From: an uncultured Lactobacillus sp.
GTDB lineage: Bacteria; Bacillota; Bacilli; Lactobacillales; Lactobacillaceae
Direction of reading: 5' to 3'
Length of the DNA: 64,000 nucleotides
NCBI RefSeq assembly: GCF_945290125.1
Contig: NZ_CALYQV010000001.1
Location: 49,901-113,900, forward strand
Shown here: in pieces, positions 27,397 to 38,297 of the stretch
Numbering within the stretch: the stretch's first letter is position 1
Layout of the letters: each line of letters opens with the position of its first letter
The notes under the pieces: model-generated
Told to the model about the DNA's origin: nothing
The model's input: the letters and a program-made list of their open reading frames with translations, nothing else
Database searches by the model: none
Translations under genes and position numbers: made by a program

Positions 27397-30172
27397 AGTT
27401 TTCTAACATTTCTTGTAAATCATTCAAAGATATTTTTTTGACTTTAACGGGAATGGCAGCCAGAAAAATAGAACCATAATCTTTAGACCAAATTCTGGAA
27501 TCTAATATTAAAAATTGTCCTTTATCCTGCTCTCCACGTATTAACCTGCCCATTCCCTGCTTAAACCGAATAACCGCCCTTGGCATCGTATCAGAATGAA
27601 AAACGTCAATTCCTCTGTCAATGAGCTGTCTTTGGCGCAACTTAACTTTAGGTAAATCGGGGGCTTCAAATGGCAATTTTGTTGCTATTACCAAATCTAC
27701 ACCACATTCGTGAAAATCTATTCCTTCCCAAAAACTATCTGCACCAAGTATCAGAGCTTTTTTAGCAATGGCGAATCTTTTGATAATACGATTATTTGAC
27801 CCGGAAACACCCTGAGCCAAAATTTCAAAATCCCGTAAGTTGGGCGAATTGATAATAGCACTAAAAGTTTTTTTAATTTGTTCTAAATTTGTCATTAGTA
27901 TTAAAACATGATTTTTATTTGCCAAGTCATTTTCAATAATTTGCGTTAGCTTTTTTTCGTGGGCAGGATCATTAATATCTGGAAAATCAGTTACAGATAA
28001 AACCTCAAGATGTTTTGCTAATTTAAATGTGCTCGTCCCGATGTATTTTTGGGGTGCTAAATCGGTTAACCCTAAAAGTTTAATTATAAAATCAAAACCA
28101 TTTTCACTGGTCATAGTTGCACTTACAAATGAAATGTGATCGAAGCGATCGTATATTTTGTGCAATTCTGGCGTTGCATCCAGCATTAACCAGCTTAAGT
28201 TGGCACTCAAAGGATCTTGAGGATTAGTTAAAGTAACAATAAATCCTTCTGATTCAACATAAGCTTTTTTACGAAGTAAATCAGATAACTGATAGCTTTT
28301 TGTAATAAAATCATCCAGCTGATCTATTTGACCTGAAGCTTCACTTAAAATAGCATCCCGATCAATATTTGAATTGTCAGTTTCATTGTACATCTTAAAT
28401 AAAATTTGATTAGTTTTCTGCCTGATGTCTTCCAATTTCCGTTGCAGTTCAGTTAGTTTGACTAAAAACTGACTATTTTTGGAAAATAAATCCCTTCCTC
28501 TAAAGCTAAGTAGCAAATTACCATTAGCCAAAGTATTTTGGCTGACAGCCTTTTTCTTTTTGGAGCAAAGCAAACGTTGCAAATGATTAATGACCTTAAT
28601 TAACTCAAGAATTGCTGGATCCAGCTTTTCCAATAAGAAATTGAATTGAACGTCGTTACCGTATTGATTAAATATACTGTCATCGGCATAATAAAGCAAA
28701 TTACGCAGATGATTGAGAGCTCCCCATAATGATTCGAACTGAAACGAATCGTTTCTAGAACTGATAACATTGTCAACAAAGCGGTGAGCTTCGTCAATAA
28801 CGAGATAAGGATTTTGTCCCCAAATAGTATCATTATAATGATTGGCTAAATAGGCATGATTTGTCACTAAAATGTCTGCCTGCTCTTGCCGCTGCCTAGC
28901 AAGGTTCCAAAAATCAACGTCCGCAAAAATGCTACCAACGCGTGCATCACCAGGATGGGCAATTTGAGTAAATAAAGGTGCACGATAGTTAGTGAGCTGC
29001 AGTTCGTCTAAATCGCCAGTCTTCGTTTCGGTTAACCAAACTAAAATACGCATCTGTAAAACTAAAGTCAACTTATTAGGAGTACCTTGATATAAACTCT
29101 GATAAAATCCATCTAGATCAAGGTAATGACTACTGGCTTTCACTTCTTCAGCCTTTAAGTCTAACTTGGTGACGTTCAATAATTGGGGTATTTCATGATT
29201 AATAATCTGTCTTTGCAAAACTTTTGTAGGAGTAGCGATTACTAATTTTCTGTTTGTATATAAATGATAGGAATAAGCAAATAAATAAGAAAAAGTCTTA
29301 CCACTTCCATTAGGAGCCTCAACTAACAGCGTTCTTTGCTTTGAGGAACGCAAAAACTGTTCAATACGATTAATTAGGTCTACCTGCGGTTGCCGGTAAT
29401 TAATTTTACTTTGGAACAGCTTCTTTTTTGTGCTGTCACTTTTTGGAAAAGTAGTTGACGACTGACTTTCAGTAATTGCTATTTTTTCCTGCTTACGCAG
29501 TATTATTTGTCGTACTTGCTGGTATTCAGGAGATAAAGGACGTTTCTCTTTGCGTGCATCATCAGCAATAGTCGTAAAAATCCAGGAAGTGTCGCGGATT
29601 AAACCGTGTGCCAAAGAACTTAAAGTATTCAGGGTAGCTTGAGGTAAACTTTCAAGCCGCTCAATAATTTTTATTAGTAAAACTGCAGTGCCATAGGCAT
29701 CAGAGTCAGCTTTATGAGGGTTTAAATGTTTAATGTGCAATAATGCAGTTAAATCGCTCAGTTTATATGAAGGCTCTGTGGGAAAAGCAATTTTAGCCAG
29801 TTCCACGGTGTCAATTGCACGATTGATCAGAGGCTCATAACCATGTTGTACTAATTCATAATTTAAAAATGGCAAATCAAAATTGACGTTATGAGCAACA
29901 AAAACAGTATCTTTTAAAATTTTTACAATCTTTGGTGCATAAAAAGAAAAATCTTTTGCATGGGCCACATCCTTATTATGTAAATGAGTCAAGTTTTGGA
30001 CCGCTATTGGAATTTCACGATGGGGATTAATCATAAACGAATATGTTTTGACAACTTTCATATTTTTAATAATGGCACAGCCAAACTGGATAATATGATT
30101 GTTATCTTCTCGCTGTGTTCCGGTAGTTTCCAAATCAACGACCGCAAAAACGGTCTGCTCAAATGATTTCAT
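27383..30172 (-). CDS. dinG: DinG-family helicase with N-terminal 3'-5' exonuclease domain
   Basis: 929 residues. An N-terminal DEDDh exonuclease at 1-190 (AVVDLETTG, HNVNFDLPFL, HKADSDAYGTA, all catalytic positions present) and a superfamily 2 XPD/DinG-like helicase from about 265 with Walker A EAPNGSGKTFSY, DEAH box VIDEAHRF near 455 and later motif V/VI GADSFWEGID and FKQGMGRLIR. The four Cys that bind an iron-sulphur cluster in E. coli DinG are not present, as in other Gram-positive DinG proteins, which have been reported to act mainly as exonucleases. It precedes ypmB and may be co-transcribed with addBA upstream. Confidence 0.93.
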   Translation of the reverse strand: MKSFEQTVFAVVDLETTGTQREDNNHIIQFGCAIIKNMKVVKTYSFMINPHREIPIAVQNLTHLHNKDVAHAKDFSFYAPKIVKILKDTVFVAHNVNFDLPFLNYELVQHGYEPLINRAIDTVELAKIAFPTEPSYKLSDLTALLHIKHLNPHKADSDAYGTAVLLIKIIERLESLPQATLNTLSSLAHGLIRDTSWIFTTIADDARKEKRPLSPEYQQVRQIILRKQEKIAITESQSSTTFPKSDSTKKKLFQSKINYRQPQVDLINRIEQFLRSSKQRTLLVEAPNGSGKTFSYLFAYSYHLYTNRKLVIATPTKVLQRQIINHEIPQLLNVTKLDLKAEEVKASSHYLDLDGFYQSLYQGTPNKLTLVLQMRILVWLTETKTGDLDELQLTNYRAPLFTQIAHPGDARVGSIFADVDFWNLARQRQEQADILVTNHAYLANHYNDTIWGQNPYLVIDEAHRFVDNVISSRNDSFQFESLWGALNHLRNLLYYADDSIFNQYGNDVQFNFLLEKLDPAILELIKVINHLQRLLCSKKKKAVSQNTLANGNLLLSFRGRDLFSKNSQFLVKLTELQRKLEDIRQKTNQILFKMYNETDNSNIDRDAILSEASGQIDQLDDFITKSYQLSDLLRKKAYVESEGFIVTLTNPQDPLSANLSWLMLDATPELHKIYDRFDHISFVSATMTSENGFDFIIKLLGLTDLAPQKYIGTSTFKLAKHLEVLSVTDFPDINDPAHEKKLTQIIENDLANKNHVLILMTNLEQIKKTFSAIINSPNLRDFEILAQGVSGSNNRIIKRFAIAKKALILGADSFWEGIDFHECGVDLVIATKLPFEAPDLPKVKLRQRQLIDRGIDVFHSDTMPRAVIRFKQGMGRLIRGEQDKGQFLILDSRIWSKDYGSIFLAAIPVKVKKISLNDLQEMLENYDTR

Positions 30173-30193
30173 TCTGCATTACCCCTCCTTTCT

Positions 30194-33100
30194 TTACTTA
30201 ACTTCAACAATTTGGCATGCATCTAATAAAATTAAATATTTGGCTTTAACTTTTTGGTCGGAAAAAGAATTTAAGGCCCTTTCATATAAACGCAATTGTC
30301 CTGCATACTTTTGTTTAATCTTATCTATGGCTAATTCTAAATGGCTGTGATCGATATGATCAGTTTTATAATCAAACAATATTATGCCATCTTTTTCACT
30401 AAAATAACCGTCTATTGTACCATGAATTAAAATTTTCGCATCAGGGTCACTGAAATTGCCAAATAAAACGTCAGCTGGCAACAGACTTGAAAATTCAATT
30501 TCGCGCTGCAAATTTGCAGGATTTTTCCAAAATTTCTGGGCAAAATCACTATGAACAAACCAATTTATTTGTTGCAAATTTAAACTAGCAACAATTTTGC
30601 TGTTGAGCTTATTTTGTTTTACTAATTGCTGCACTTCTTCTTCAACTTGGTCTGCTTTTCCTGAGCCATAATAATCATAGTATTGCAGAAGAAGGTGCAT
30701 GGCAGTACCAATTTCTGCCCCGGTAAATTTTGTCTGATATAAAAAGTCAGGTTTAGTATCAATCGGTTGCAAATAACGGTTAGTAGAAGAAATCAAGTGG
30801 GCGTTTTCAAGTTCAGCATCAAGAGGATCATTAAAAGCTTTTTTAATTTCAGATACAGACTGATAAGCAGTTGTGTGACTTGCATCTTGAAAAGGATAAC
30901 TGAAGTTGTATAACTTTTTGGCATATTCTGTTAACGCTGAAACATTATCTTTTCTCGCCTTTTCTTTGACTGCTTTCTCTTTTAAATTGATACTTTCATC
31001 CTGATATTGCAGATACAGCAGCTTTTGACTTGTTTCTGCAGCTAAATTAATATCTGCAATTTTTTGATTTAGAAGTTTATGCCAGTCAATTGTAGGACCA
31101 ATGAAACTCATTGGATTAGTAGCATTAAGTTTATTGTTGAGAGTTATCTGACCATGTTGATTAACTTGATCTTGCCATTCTTTGATCATTTCTGGTAAAT
31201 TTTTTAAATCTGCCACTAAAATTAGCTTTTGCTTTGCACGTGTCATTCCGACATATAGAATACGCGCTTCTTCTTCTAAAAGTTGTCTTTTTTTATTCAC
31301 ATTGTCAATTGCTTTGATTAGTGTATCAGCACGATACTGAGTTTCTTTGATTGTCAAACCTACTGAATTTGAATTGATAATGTAATTATTACTTAAATCC
31401 CGCATTTGAAAGCGGTGCTGCAAACCTAAATAGAACACAATGGGAAATTCTAGCCCTTTGGAACCGTGAACTGTCATTAAGCGCACTGAATTTCCTGCTT
31501 CTTTGGTTAACAGTGGTTGAGCAAGATCTTTTTGACTGCGCCGCATTCTTTCTATGAAATTAATAAATTGATATAATCCCTTAAAACCCGCACTTTCATA
31601 CGAAGCAGCTCTTTCATACAAAGCTTCCAAATTGACTCTGCGTTGCTTGCCATTAGGCAGTGACGTCATAATTTCCAGTAGGCTAGTCCTTTCATAAATA
31701 CTCCAAATTAATTCTGAGATTCTGTGCGTTGCAGCAAATTTGCGCAAATCTTCAAGCTGGTTCAAAAAGTCCTTCACTCTCTGACTGAGTTCATCGCCAA
31801 CTGCCACATATGAAGTCAAAGCATTGTAAAAACTAGCTTTTGGGGTATGAATACGGATAAGACTCAGGTCAGGCTCTTTAAAATTAAATAGCGGTGATCT
31901 TAAGACGGCCACTAGAGGAATATCCTGGTCGGAGTTATCAATTATGCGCAAGTAATTCATAATGATAGTCAATTCCAGAGTTTGAAAGTAATTTTTAGCA
32001 TCCGTAACCATGATTGGAATATTATTCTTTGCAAATTCCTGCATGATCTCAAGATTATTGCTCCGGCTTCTCGTTAAAATGACAATATCACTGTATTTGA
32101 AGGGTCTTAAATGATTATCATTAGTTGCAGACTTGTCGTAGACTAAGAAGTTTTCTTCTGTGAATTTTTTAATTCGGTTGATGACCATGGAAATTTCAGC
32201 TGAATCGATATCATCAGAAGCATCTTCCTGGGCAGTGTTTTTATCATTGTTTTTTTCATGAAAGAGAATTTCTGTTGCAGCTGGTAAGTTTTCGGGATAG
32301 TACTTTGCTCCGTAAACCAGCTGGCTCTCATCTTTATAGTCAATACCACCAAAGTCTGAAGTAAGAACATTTTTAAATACCTGATTGACGATTTCGATTA
32401 CTGGCTTGGTAGAGCGGAAATTATCAGATAATAAAATTCGCTCTTCTTTTTGTTCATTTTCTTTAAGAGCTGCTTCTTGATATTTATGTAAAAACAAACT
32501 CGGTTCAGCCTGCCTAAAGCCATAAATTGACTGTTTAATGTCACCCACCATAAAGAGATTGTTTTGACCGTCTTTTTTAACCAGCTGTAAAATTTTCTCT
32601 TGCAGGGGATTGATATCCTGATACTCATCAACCAATATTTCACTAAATTTGTTTTGATAAAAGGACCTTGCCATCTGGGATGCGGAAGAATCCTGACTAA
32701 GAATTTGGTAAGCCAGTTGTTCCATATCACTGAAATCAAGAAGATTTTCTACTCTTTTTAACTGAGTAAAATGATCAATCAATGCCAGTTCAGCTTTTAC
32801 AATCGCTGACATAATTTGATTACCCTTTTGCATTAGTACCAATTGTTCCTGCTCGTCCGTTGCGTAAAAAGAAGTAAAAGAGGTAAAAATTTGTTCTGCT
32901 GCTTCTTCTTTTACGCTATGACATTCATCATAAAAGGCAATGATATCTTCATCCCACTTTGCAGATTTACGCATACTTCCACGAAAAATGCAGTTACGTA
33001 GTTTTTCTCTTTGATCATCATAGTCGGCATCATTTTTGAGAGCAGCCAAATAATTGGCAAGACATTTTGCAAATAAGTCAAAACTTTCTCTGACTTTCTT

Positions 33101-33835
33101 TAACTGCTTAGTAGCCATATTAGTACTTTGACAAAGTTGTGCAATATTGTCAGCTAAATTCTGAAAGAGATCTAATAAATATGGTTTGATTGCCTTTTGC
33201 CATAATGAAGATTTAATCACTTCTGGTCCACATTGATATTTTTGAGGTAGTTCTTTGAACCAGTCACGATAATCAGGCTTAGTCATTGCATAATTATATA
33301 AATCCAGTAGTAAATTCTGTGGCGTCTGTGCATCCCTGTCACCTGCAAAATTATCATAAAAAGCAATGAAGTCAGCGTCTTTATTTTCTAAAAACTCACC
33401 TTCAATATCTTTTAATGCTCGCTCGCGCATTAGCTCAGCTTGAGAATCGTCAGTCAAAATACTGAAACTAGGATCAACCCCAATCACATAATAAAAACGA
33501 TGTATTACATCCAGGCAAAAGGCATCAACCGTTGAAATGTTAGCTGAATCAACCAAGTTAAGCTGTTGGCGCAGGTATGATTTGGGGGAAGCCTTTTGCA
33601 ACTGCGATAATAATTCTGTTTTAATTCTTTTTTTCATTTCGGAAGCAGCAGCTTTGGTAAAAGTCACTACTAGTAGCTTATCAACACTGGTTCCGGCAAG
33701 TATTTCATTTATTAAACGCTGCACCAATACCGTTGTTTTTCCACTTCCAGCAGAAGCCGATACCAAAATATCACGGCCATGATCATTAATTGCTTTTTGC
33801 TGAACCGGCGTAAACTGGTTATCTTCTAAGGCCAT
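30194..33835 (-). CDS. addA: ATP-dependent helicase/nuclease subunit A (AddA/RexA)
   Basis: Subunit of the RecBCD-equivalent enzyme that processes double-strand breaks to 3' ends for RecA. 1213 residues: UvrD-type helicase with Walker A SASAGSGKTTVLVQRL near residue 31, motif II VDEYQDINPLQ near 400, motif VI VGMTRAKQKLILV near 870; and a C-terminal RecB-like nuclease domain with GTAMHLLLQYYD near 1050 and catalytic FDYKTDHID near 1160. It directly follows addB (one base between) and both probably form one transcript. Confidence 0.96.
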   Translation of the reverse strand: MALEDNQFTPVQQKAINDHGRDILVSASAGSGKTTVLVQRLINEILAGTSVDKLLVVTFTKAAASEMKKRIKTELLSQLQKASPKSYLRQQLNLVDSANISTVDAFCLDVIHRFYYVIGVDPSFSILTDDSQAELMRERALKDIEGEFLENKDADFIAFYDNFAGDRDAQTPQNLLLDLYNYAMTKPDYRDWFKELPQKYQCGPEVIKSSLWQKAIKPYLLDLFQNLADNIAQLCQSTNMATKQLKKVRESFDLFAKCLANYLAALKNDADYDDQREKLRNCIFRGSMRKSAKWDEDIIAFYDECHSVKEEAAEQIFTSFTSFYATDEQEQLVLMQKGNQIMSAIVKAELALIDHFTQLKRVENLLDFSDMEQLAYQILSQDSSASQMARSFYQNKFSEILVDEYQDINPLQEKILQLVKKDGQNNLFMVGDIKQSIYGFRQAEPSLFLHKYQEAALKENEQKEERILLSDNFRSTKPVIEIVNQVFKNVLTSDFGGIDYKDESQLVYGAKYYPENLPAATEILFHEKNNDKNTAQEDASDDIDSAEISMVINRIKKFTEENFLVYDKSATNDNHLRPFKYSDIVILTRSRSNNLEIMQEFAKNNIPIMVTDAKNYFQTLELTIIMNYLRIIDNSDQDIPLVAVLRSPLFNFKEPDLSLIRIHTPKASFYNALTSYVAVGDELSQRVKDFLNQLEDLRKFAATHRISELIWSIYERTSLLEIMTSLPNGKQRRVNLEALYERAASYESAGFKGLYQFINFIERMRRSQKDLAQPLLTKEAGNSVRLMTVHGSKGLEFPIVFYLGLQHRFQMRDLSNNYIINSNSVGLTIKETQYRADTLIKAIDNVNKKRQLLEEEARILYVGMTRAKQKLILVADLKNLPEMIKEWQDQVNQHGQITLNNKLNATNPMSFIGPTIDWHKLLNQKIADINLAAETSQKLLYLQYQDESINLKEKAVKEKARKDNVSALTEYAKKLYNFSYPFQDASHTTAYQSVSEIKKAFNDPLDAELENAHLISSTNRYLQPIDTKPDFLYQTKFTGAEIGTAMHLLLQYYDYYGSGKADQVEEEVQQLVKQNKLNSKIVASLNLQQINWFVHSDFAQKFWKNPANLQREIEFSSLLPADVLFGNFSDPDAKILIHGTIDGYFSEKDGIILFDYKTDHIDHSHLELAIDKIKQKYAGQLRLYERALNSFSDQKVKAKYLILLDACQIVEVK

Positions 33836-33836
33836 T

Positions 33837-36800
33837 TTATTCGTTCTCCTTTAGCCGTTTTTTGATTTTTTCCAGTAATTCTTTCTTTTTAATATTGCCG
33901 ACTTGATGGTATTTATTTTCTTTCAACATGGCATCAAAAAAGAAAATGTCACGGTAATCAGAATAAGTTAAGGCATTTATACCATTACCATATTTATAGG
34001 GGTTTAATTTTATTTGCCCTGATAAAATTTGACTGGAGGCTTCTTTGATGAGTTCTTCGTCATACTTAAGCAGCAACTCAAGTTCATCATCCTTAAAAGA
34101 ACTGCCACGAAAAGTTAGAGTACCATCTTTTTTAGAACTGACCCCGGTATAAAGAGAAGATGAATTGCCCGGTTGTTTTAAATCAGGCTCAGCTTCAAGC
34201 ATTAATAATTGGTCGTTATTGATCAAACCGGTATATTTAAGCTTAACCTGACCTTCTAGGTTGGCTTTTTTGATCTGTAAGTCATTACTGTATAAATCTT
34301 TACCATTTAGTCTATCCGTTTGCCTTGTTACAGTTTGATAAAAAGCCCCTAAAAGTGAGAAAGGTGTCGACCCTGCAAAAAACTTTTTATTTTGCATTAA
34401 AACGTCCAAATAAGAAACCATTTGTAAAGAAATACCATGATAAAATAATCCTAAATTAAATTTCTTAGCGGAAGACTTATAGTCAATTACCTGGGCGATT
34501 AATTCATTCTGATCTGTAACCCGAGCTAAATCTACTCGGTCCATTTTACCCCTTAAGTTGACGTAATGTTTGCCGGAGAGACTAGGAATTTTGAAGTTAA
34601 GTCCCTTTACCAGCTCACCATTACCAAAACTAAGTTCTGAATATTTAGCACGTAATGGCGTTTTAGTGACTGCCTTGTGCCAGTTAGTAGAGACTTTAGT
34701 TGTGGTTTGGTCAAGACAGTTAAATAAAAATTCGTTAAAGGGATCATTCAAAAGCTGCTTATACCTGGCTTCACTCTGCATTTTAGTGCGCGCCACTTTG
34801 AGGAGCTGATTTAGTGTTTGACCATCAATTTCTTCTAAATCAAGAGAACGTTCATTTAATTCTTTAACTAACCTGTCAAAAGTTTCATGAAAGTAGTTTC
34901 CTGCCTGGATGATATCGAGTTCATTTTCAAATCTTTTATGAAGATGCAAGCCATAAGTTAGAAAATATTCATACGAATTTTCATAGAATGTTTCCAGCTG
35001 AGAAACCGAAGAATTAAGATTATTACCGTATAATTTTTGCGCCAAGTCAGGTCCAATGTTTTGGGGTTCATTAATAAATTGGCTTGCGGCGATAACTTTA
35101 GTGGTCTTTTGTGGTAATAGATCATGAGTTAGTTTTAATAACTCTTTTACGCCGATATTTTTTTCCGTCCGATTAAGGTAGCTTAAGTATCCTAAACTTG
35201 CTTGAGCATTAGTAATAAAAGACAATAGCTGACTTGTTTCTTCTGGAAGATTGTGCTGCGAAAATTCTACTGCACCAGCGTTCTTAAACCTTTCATAATA
35301 GATTGAAGGTTGAACGGTGTCCCCTTCATCAGAGGCTAAAGAATAAGTTAAATAAACTTTATCCTGCGCTAAAGCCAGACAGATACCGAATTGGTAATTT
35401 TGATCCCAATTGCTTAACTCTTGTCGGTCTTCAATATACGAATCTTCGCCGAAATCCTTTTTCAGTTCTGCTAGGTTTTCTGTACTTAAAAACCCGGGCG
35501 TATTTTGTATTTGCGGCAGCCCATTAACCGTTGCGCCCATAATAAAAACTTGCTTATAGCCACTAACTTGGACAATCCCCATTTCAGATAAATTGACTGC
35601 ATCAAGTGTGGCCGGAATTTGCGAAAAGGTCGCTTCCTTAAAGCCATTGATCAGTACATCAAAAAAGCTCTTAAGGTCAAAACTGTCCGGGTTGATCAGT
35701 AAATAATCATGTAAGAGGTTAATCAACAAATCCCACACCTGCTCAGACTGACGAGCTTCTTGCAAGGCTCCGCTCTCTTGAGCATCAGCGCGCCACTTTT
35801 CTAAAACGTCACTAACACCGTTTTGAGTTAAAAAATCGAAAAAGGTCGTAACTGCTTTTTGGGTATCCGTCTCTTCTTTTAAATTTTTGAACAACTTGGT
35901 AATTTGTTTAACAAAAAAATCTTTTAGTTTATCTATTTTGTTAACTTCTTCTGGAATCTTGTCTAAATCAATTACCTCAGCAGCCATATAATCGGTAAAA
36001 CTTCGGCGCCAAAGATTATGGTTAATACCGTGTGCCAGAACAAAATTTTCCAGCTGATCAACATCATATATGTAAGCTGATTCATCTTGATACCACTTAG
36101 GAATAATGAGTCTGGTTTTCATGATTGCCAGCATATTTTGCGCTTGGAATGGTCTATTCAGCAACTGCGCAACATTCTCAATCAAAACAACCAGAGGATG
36201 ATATTTCATTTCCTGCTGCAAGTCATTAAAAAAGGGAATTTGATTCTGCCTTAAAATTGGAGTTAAATAGGTTTCGTATTCATGTAAATTGGGTGCCAGA
36301 ACCAAAAAGTCCCGGTAACGATAATGCCTTAAAGCAACTTGTTGATAAATGGTATGTGCAACGTAATATGCTTCAGCGTACCTATTGTCAGCACGCACAA
36401 GCTGCATCTGATCCAATAGACCAATATCACTAACCGTTCCCGTCCAAAATTCATTGAGTAACTCTCTTTTAGTAGGTTTGGGACTAATAGTTGTCGTTGA
36501 TATTTGATGAGGCAAATTACGGGTTTGAATGTACTGTAACAGTTTGTTGATGGTAGTTTGAATAACGTAATCGTAGTCTCCCGGCTCCGGTGTAGAATTA
36601 ATTTCACCCTCTTTGGTTTTGAATGCCAAAGTGACACTATGAGCTTTGGCCATCAGTAATTTAACGGTTAAGCATTCTTGCAGTGAAAAATGGGAAAAAT
36701 CACTGAAGTAAAAGTCTGTCTCGTTTAGTCTCTTGCAGGCCGCCAGATATTCATTTAATTGCAATTGAATTTCATTTGAAGTAGAAAATTTACCTTTAAT

Positions 36801-37310
36801 AGCTTCAGTGAAAGCAGAATATAAAATATTCAAATCTGCAACTTTGTTTTTGGTTTCAAGATCAAGAGTATCCAGATCAATCTCATTAAGGTCCAAGTTA
36901 CCTTCGCGTATTTGCAAGATTGTATCATACAGTTGTTTGAGCAAGCCGGGATTTAAATTGGTAGTTTGAAAGAGATGCAACTGCTCTTTTTTTTGCTCAA
37001 TGATTTTTGCTAAAAGCATAGCCGCTGCAGCATCATCCAGCTCTGTTGGTAAGCCTTGTTCGGCATCTTTTAAGAAGAACCAGGCCAACCTGGAAAAAGA
37101 TAAAACTTGTAAGTTTTTCACTGATTGCTCTGTCTGGTTTTTACTAGCAGCCAGCCTGTTAATTGCCCTGACTTCTGTGGTAAACTTAATGTGATTAGGA
37201 ACGATGACAAAAGTTTTATGATTAGGGAAACGCTGATAATTTTCTACTGCTTCCTGTAAAACTTTTTCCTGCATGGGATCGGTTTGCCGACCTAGTAAAA
37301 TTTTAATCAT
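33837..37310 (-). CDS. addB: ATP-dependent nuclease subunit B, RexB type
   Basis: 1157 residues. Inactive-helicase-like N-terminal half starting [17 protein letters not shown], in which the Walker A Lys seen in Bacillus AddB is missing, as in RexB of lactic acid bacteria; and a C-terminal RecB-type nuclease domain with [12 protein letters not shown] near 840 and catalytic [11 protein letters not shown] near 990, then [10 protein letters not shown]. The Cys cluster that holds a 4Fe-4S centre in Bacillus AddB is absent around the nuclease domain, again RexB-like. It precedes addA and is divergent from the mevalonate operon. Confidence 0.95.
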   Translation of the reverse strand: MIKILLGRQTDPMQEKVLQEAVENYQRFPNHKTFVIVPNHIKFTTEVRAINRLAASKNQTEQSVKNLQVLSFSRLAWFFLKDAEQGLPTELDDAAAAMLLAKIIEQKKEQLHLFQTTNLNPGLLKQLYDTILQIREGNLDLNEIDLDTLDLETKNKVADLNILYSAFTEAIKGKFSTSNEIQLQLNEYLAACKRLNETDFYFSDFSHFSLQECLTVKLLMAKAHSVTLAFKTKEGEINSTPEPGDYDYVIQTTINKLLQYIQTRNLPHQISTTTISPKPTKRELLNEFWTGTVSDIGLLDQMQLVRADNRYAEAYYVAHTIYQQVALRHYRYRDFLVLAPNLHEYETYLTPILRQNQIPFFNDLQQEMKYHPLVVLIENVAQLLNRPFQAQNMLAIMKTRLIIPKWYQDESAYIYDVDQLENFVLAHGINHNLWRRSFTDYMAAEVIDLDKIPEEVNKIDKLKDFFVKQITKLFKNLKEETDTQKAVTTFFDFLTQNGVSDVLEKWRADAQESGALQEARQSEQVWDLLINLLHDYLLINPDSFDLKSFFDVLINGFKEATFSQIPATLDAVNLSEMGIVQVSGYKQVFIMGATVNGLPQIQNTPGFLSTENLAELKKDFGEDSYIEDRQELSNWDQNYQFGICLALAQDKVYLTYSLASDEGDTVQPSIYYERFKNAGAVEFSQHNLPEETSQLLSFITNAQASLGYLSYLNRTEKNIGVKELLKLTHDLLPQKTTKVIAASQFINEPQNIGPDLAQKLYGNNLNSSVSQLETFYENSYEYFLTYGLHLHKRFENELDIIQAGNYFHETFDRLVKELNERSLDLEEIDGQTLNQLLKVARTKMQSEARYKQLLNDPFNEFLFNCLDQTTTKVSTNWHKAVTKTPLRAKYSELSFGNGELVKGLNFKIPSLSGKHYVNLRGKMDRVDLARVTDQNELIAQVIDYKSSAKKFNLGLFYHGISLQMVSYLDVLMQNKKFFAGSTPFSLLGAFYQTVTRQTDRLNGKDLYSNDLQIKKANLEGQVKLKYTGLINNDQLLMLEAEPDLKQPGNSSSLYTGVSSKKDGTLTFRGSSFKDDELELLLKYDEELIKEASSQILSGQIKLNPYKYGNGINALTYSDYRDIFFFDAMLKENKYHQVGNIKKKELLEKIKKRLKENE

Positions 37311-37385
37311 CTATTCTTAGCTCCTTTGCCATTATTTTAGCATAGGAACTAAAGATTTTTAAAAACAATAAGGATCTTAAATAAA

Positions 37386-38294
37386 ATGAAATCAAGTTTT
37401 TTAGGACATGGAAAAGTTATTTTAATTGGTGAACATTCAGTAGTTTATGGCTATGATGCTTTAGCATTGCCAATTACTTCTTTACATATTAAAACAACTG
37501 TAGAACCATCTGAAAAAATGTGGATGGATACGGCTTATTATCAGGGGCCTTTTTTTATGGCTCCGGATGAATATGATGGTTTAAAATATATAGTTAAAAC
37601 AATGCTGAACAAAGCTGCAAGTCAAACACCACTTAAAATAACCTATACTGGAGAGATTCCAATTGAACGCGGCTTAGGTTCCAGCGCAACCGTGGCACTG
37701 GCTACTACGCGCGCAATGAATGATTATTTCCACTTAAATTTAACCGAAACTGAAATTATTAACATTACTAACCACGCGGAAATGATCAACCACGGTAAAG
37801 CATCAGGTCTTGATGCAGCAACTGTTAATTCTGATTGCCTAATCTTTTTTAATCAAAAAGAGGGTCCTAAACCGCTAAGGTCGAAATTACACGCCACCTT
37901 GCTTATTATGGATACGGGTGAATTGGGTAGTACGAAAAAAGCTGTTAATCAAGTTTATAAATTACTAAATGAATCAACCACAGCTCAAAATAATCTTAAG
38001 GAATTAGGTAAACTGGCTGATGAAACTAAAAGTGCTTGGCTAAATAAAGATGCAGCGACAGTTGGCTTAGCTTTCAATCGGGCTCAAGAAATATTGCATT
38101 CATTTAACCTTTCAACTGATAAGATTGATCAATTGCAAAAAATAGCTCATGCAAATGATGCCTTGGGTTTTAAATTGTCTGGTAGCGGACTAGGCGGTAT
38201 CGTGATCGCTTTGTGTCGCAATCAGGATGATGCTCTTAAAATAGCTCATAAATGTCAAAATATCGTAGCACATAGTTGGATTGAGGAAATTTAA
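37386..38294 (+). CDS. mvaK1: Mevalonate kinase
   Basis: First ATP-dependent step of the lower mevalonate pathway to isopentenyl diphosphate. 302 residues, GHMP kinase fold: GHGKVILIGEHSVVYG near residue 6, PIERGLGSSATVALA near 96 (the phosphate loop), GKASGLDAATV near 136 with the catalytic Asp, and KLSGSGLGG near 265. ATG 37386 follows AAGGATCTTAAATAAA. It heads the four-gene operon mvaK1-mvaD-mvaK2-fni and lies divergent from addB with a 75-base shared promoter region. Confidence 0.96.
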   Translation: MKSSFLGHGKVILIGEHSVVYGYDALALPITSLHIKTTVEPSEKMWMDTAYYQGPFFMAPDEYDGLKYIVKTMLNKAASQTPLKITYTGEIPIERGLGSSATVALATTRAMNDYFHLNLTETEIINITNHAEMINHGKASGLDAATVNSDCLIFFNQKEGPKPLRSKLHATLLIMDTGELGSTKKAVNQVYKLLNESTTAQNNLKELGKLADETKSAWLNKDAATVGLAFNRAQEILHSFNLSTDKIDQLQKIAHANDALGFKLSGSGLGGIVIALCRNQDDALKIAHKCQNIVAHSWIEEI

Positions 38295-38297
38295 TTT

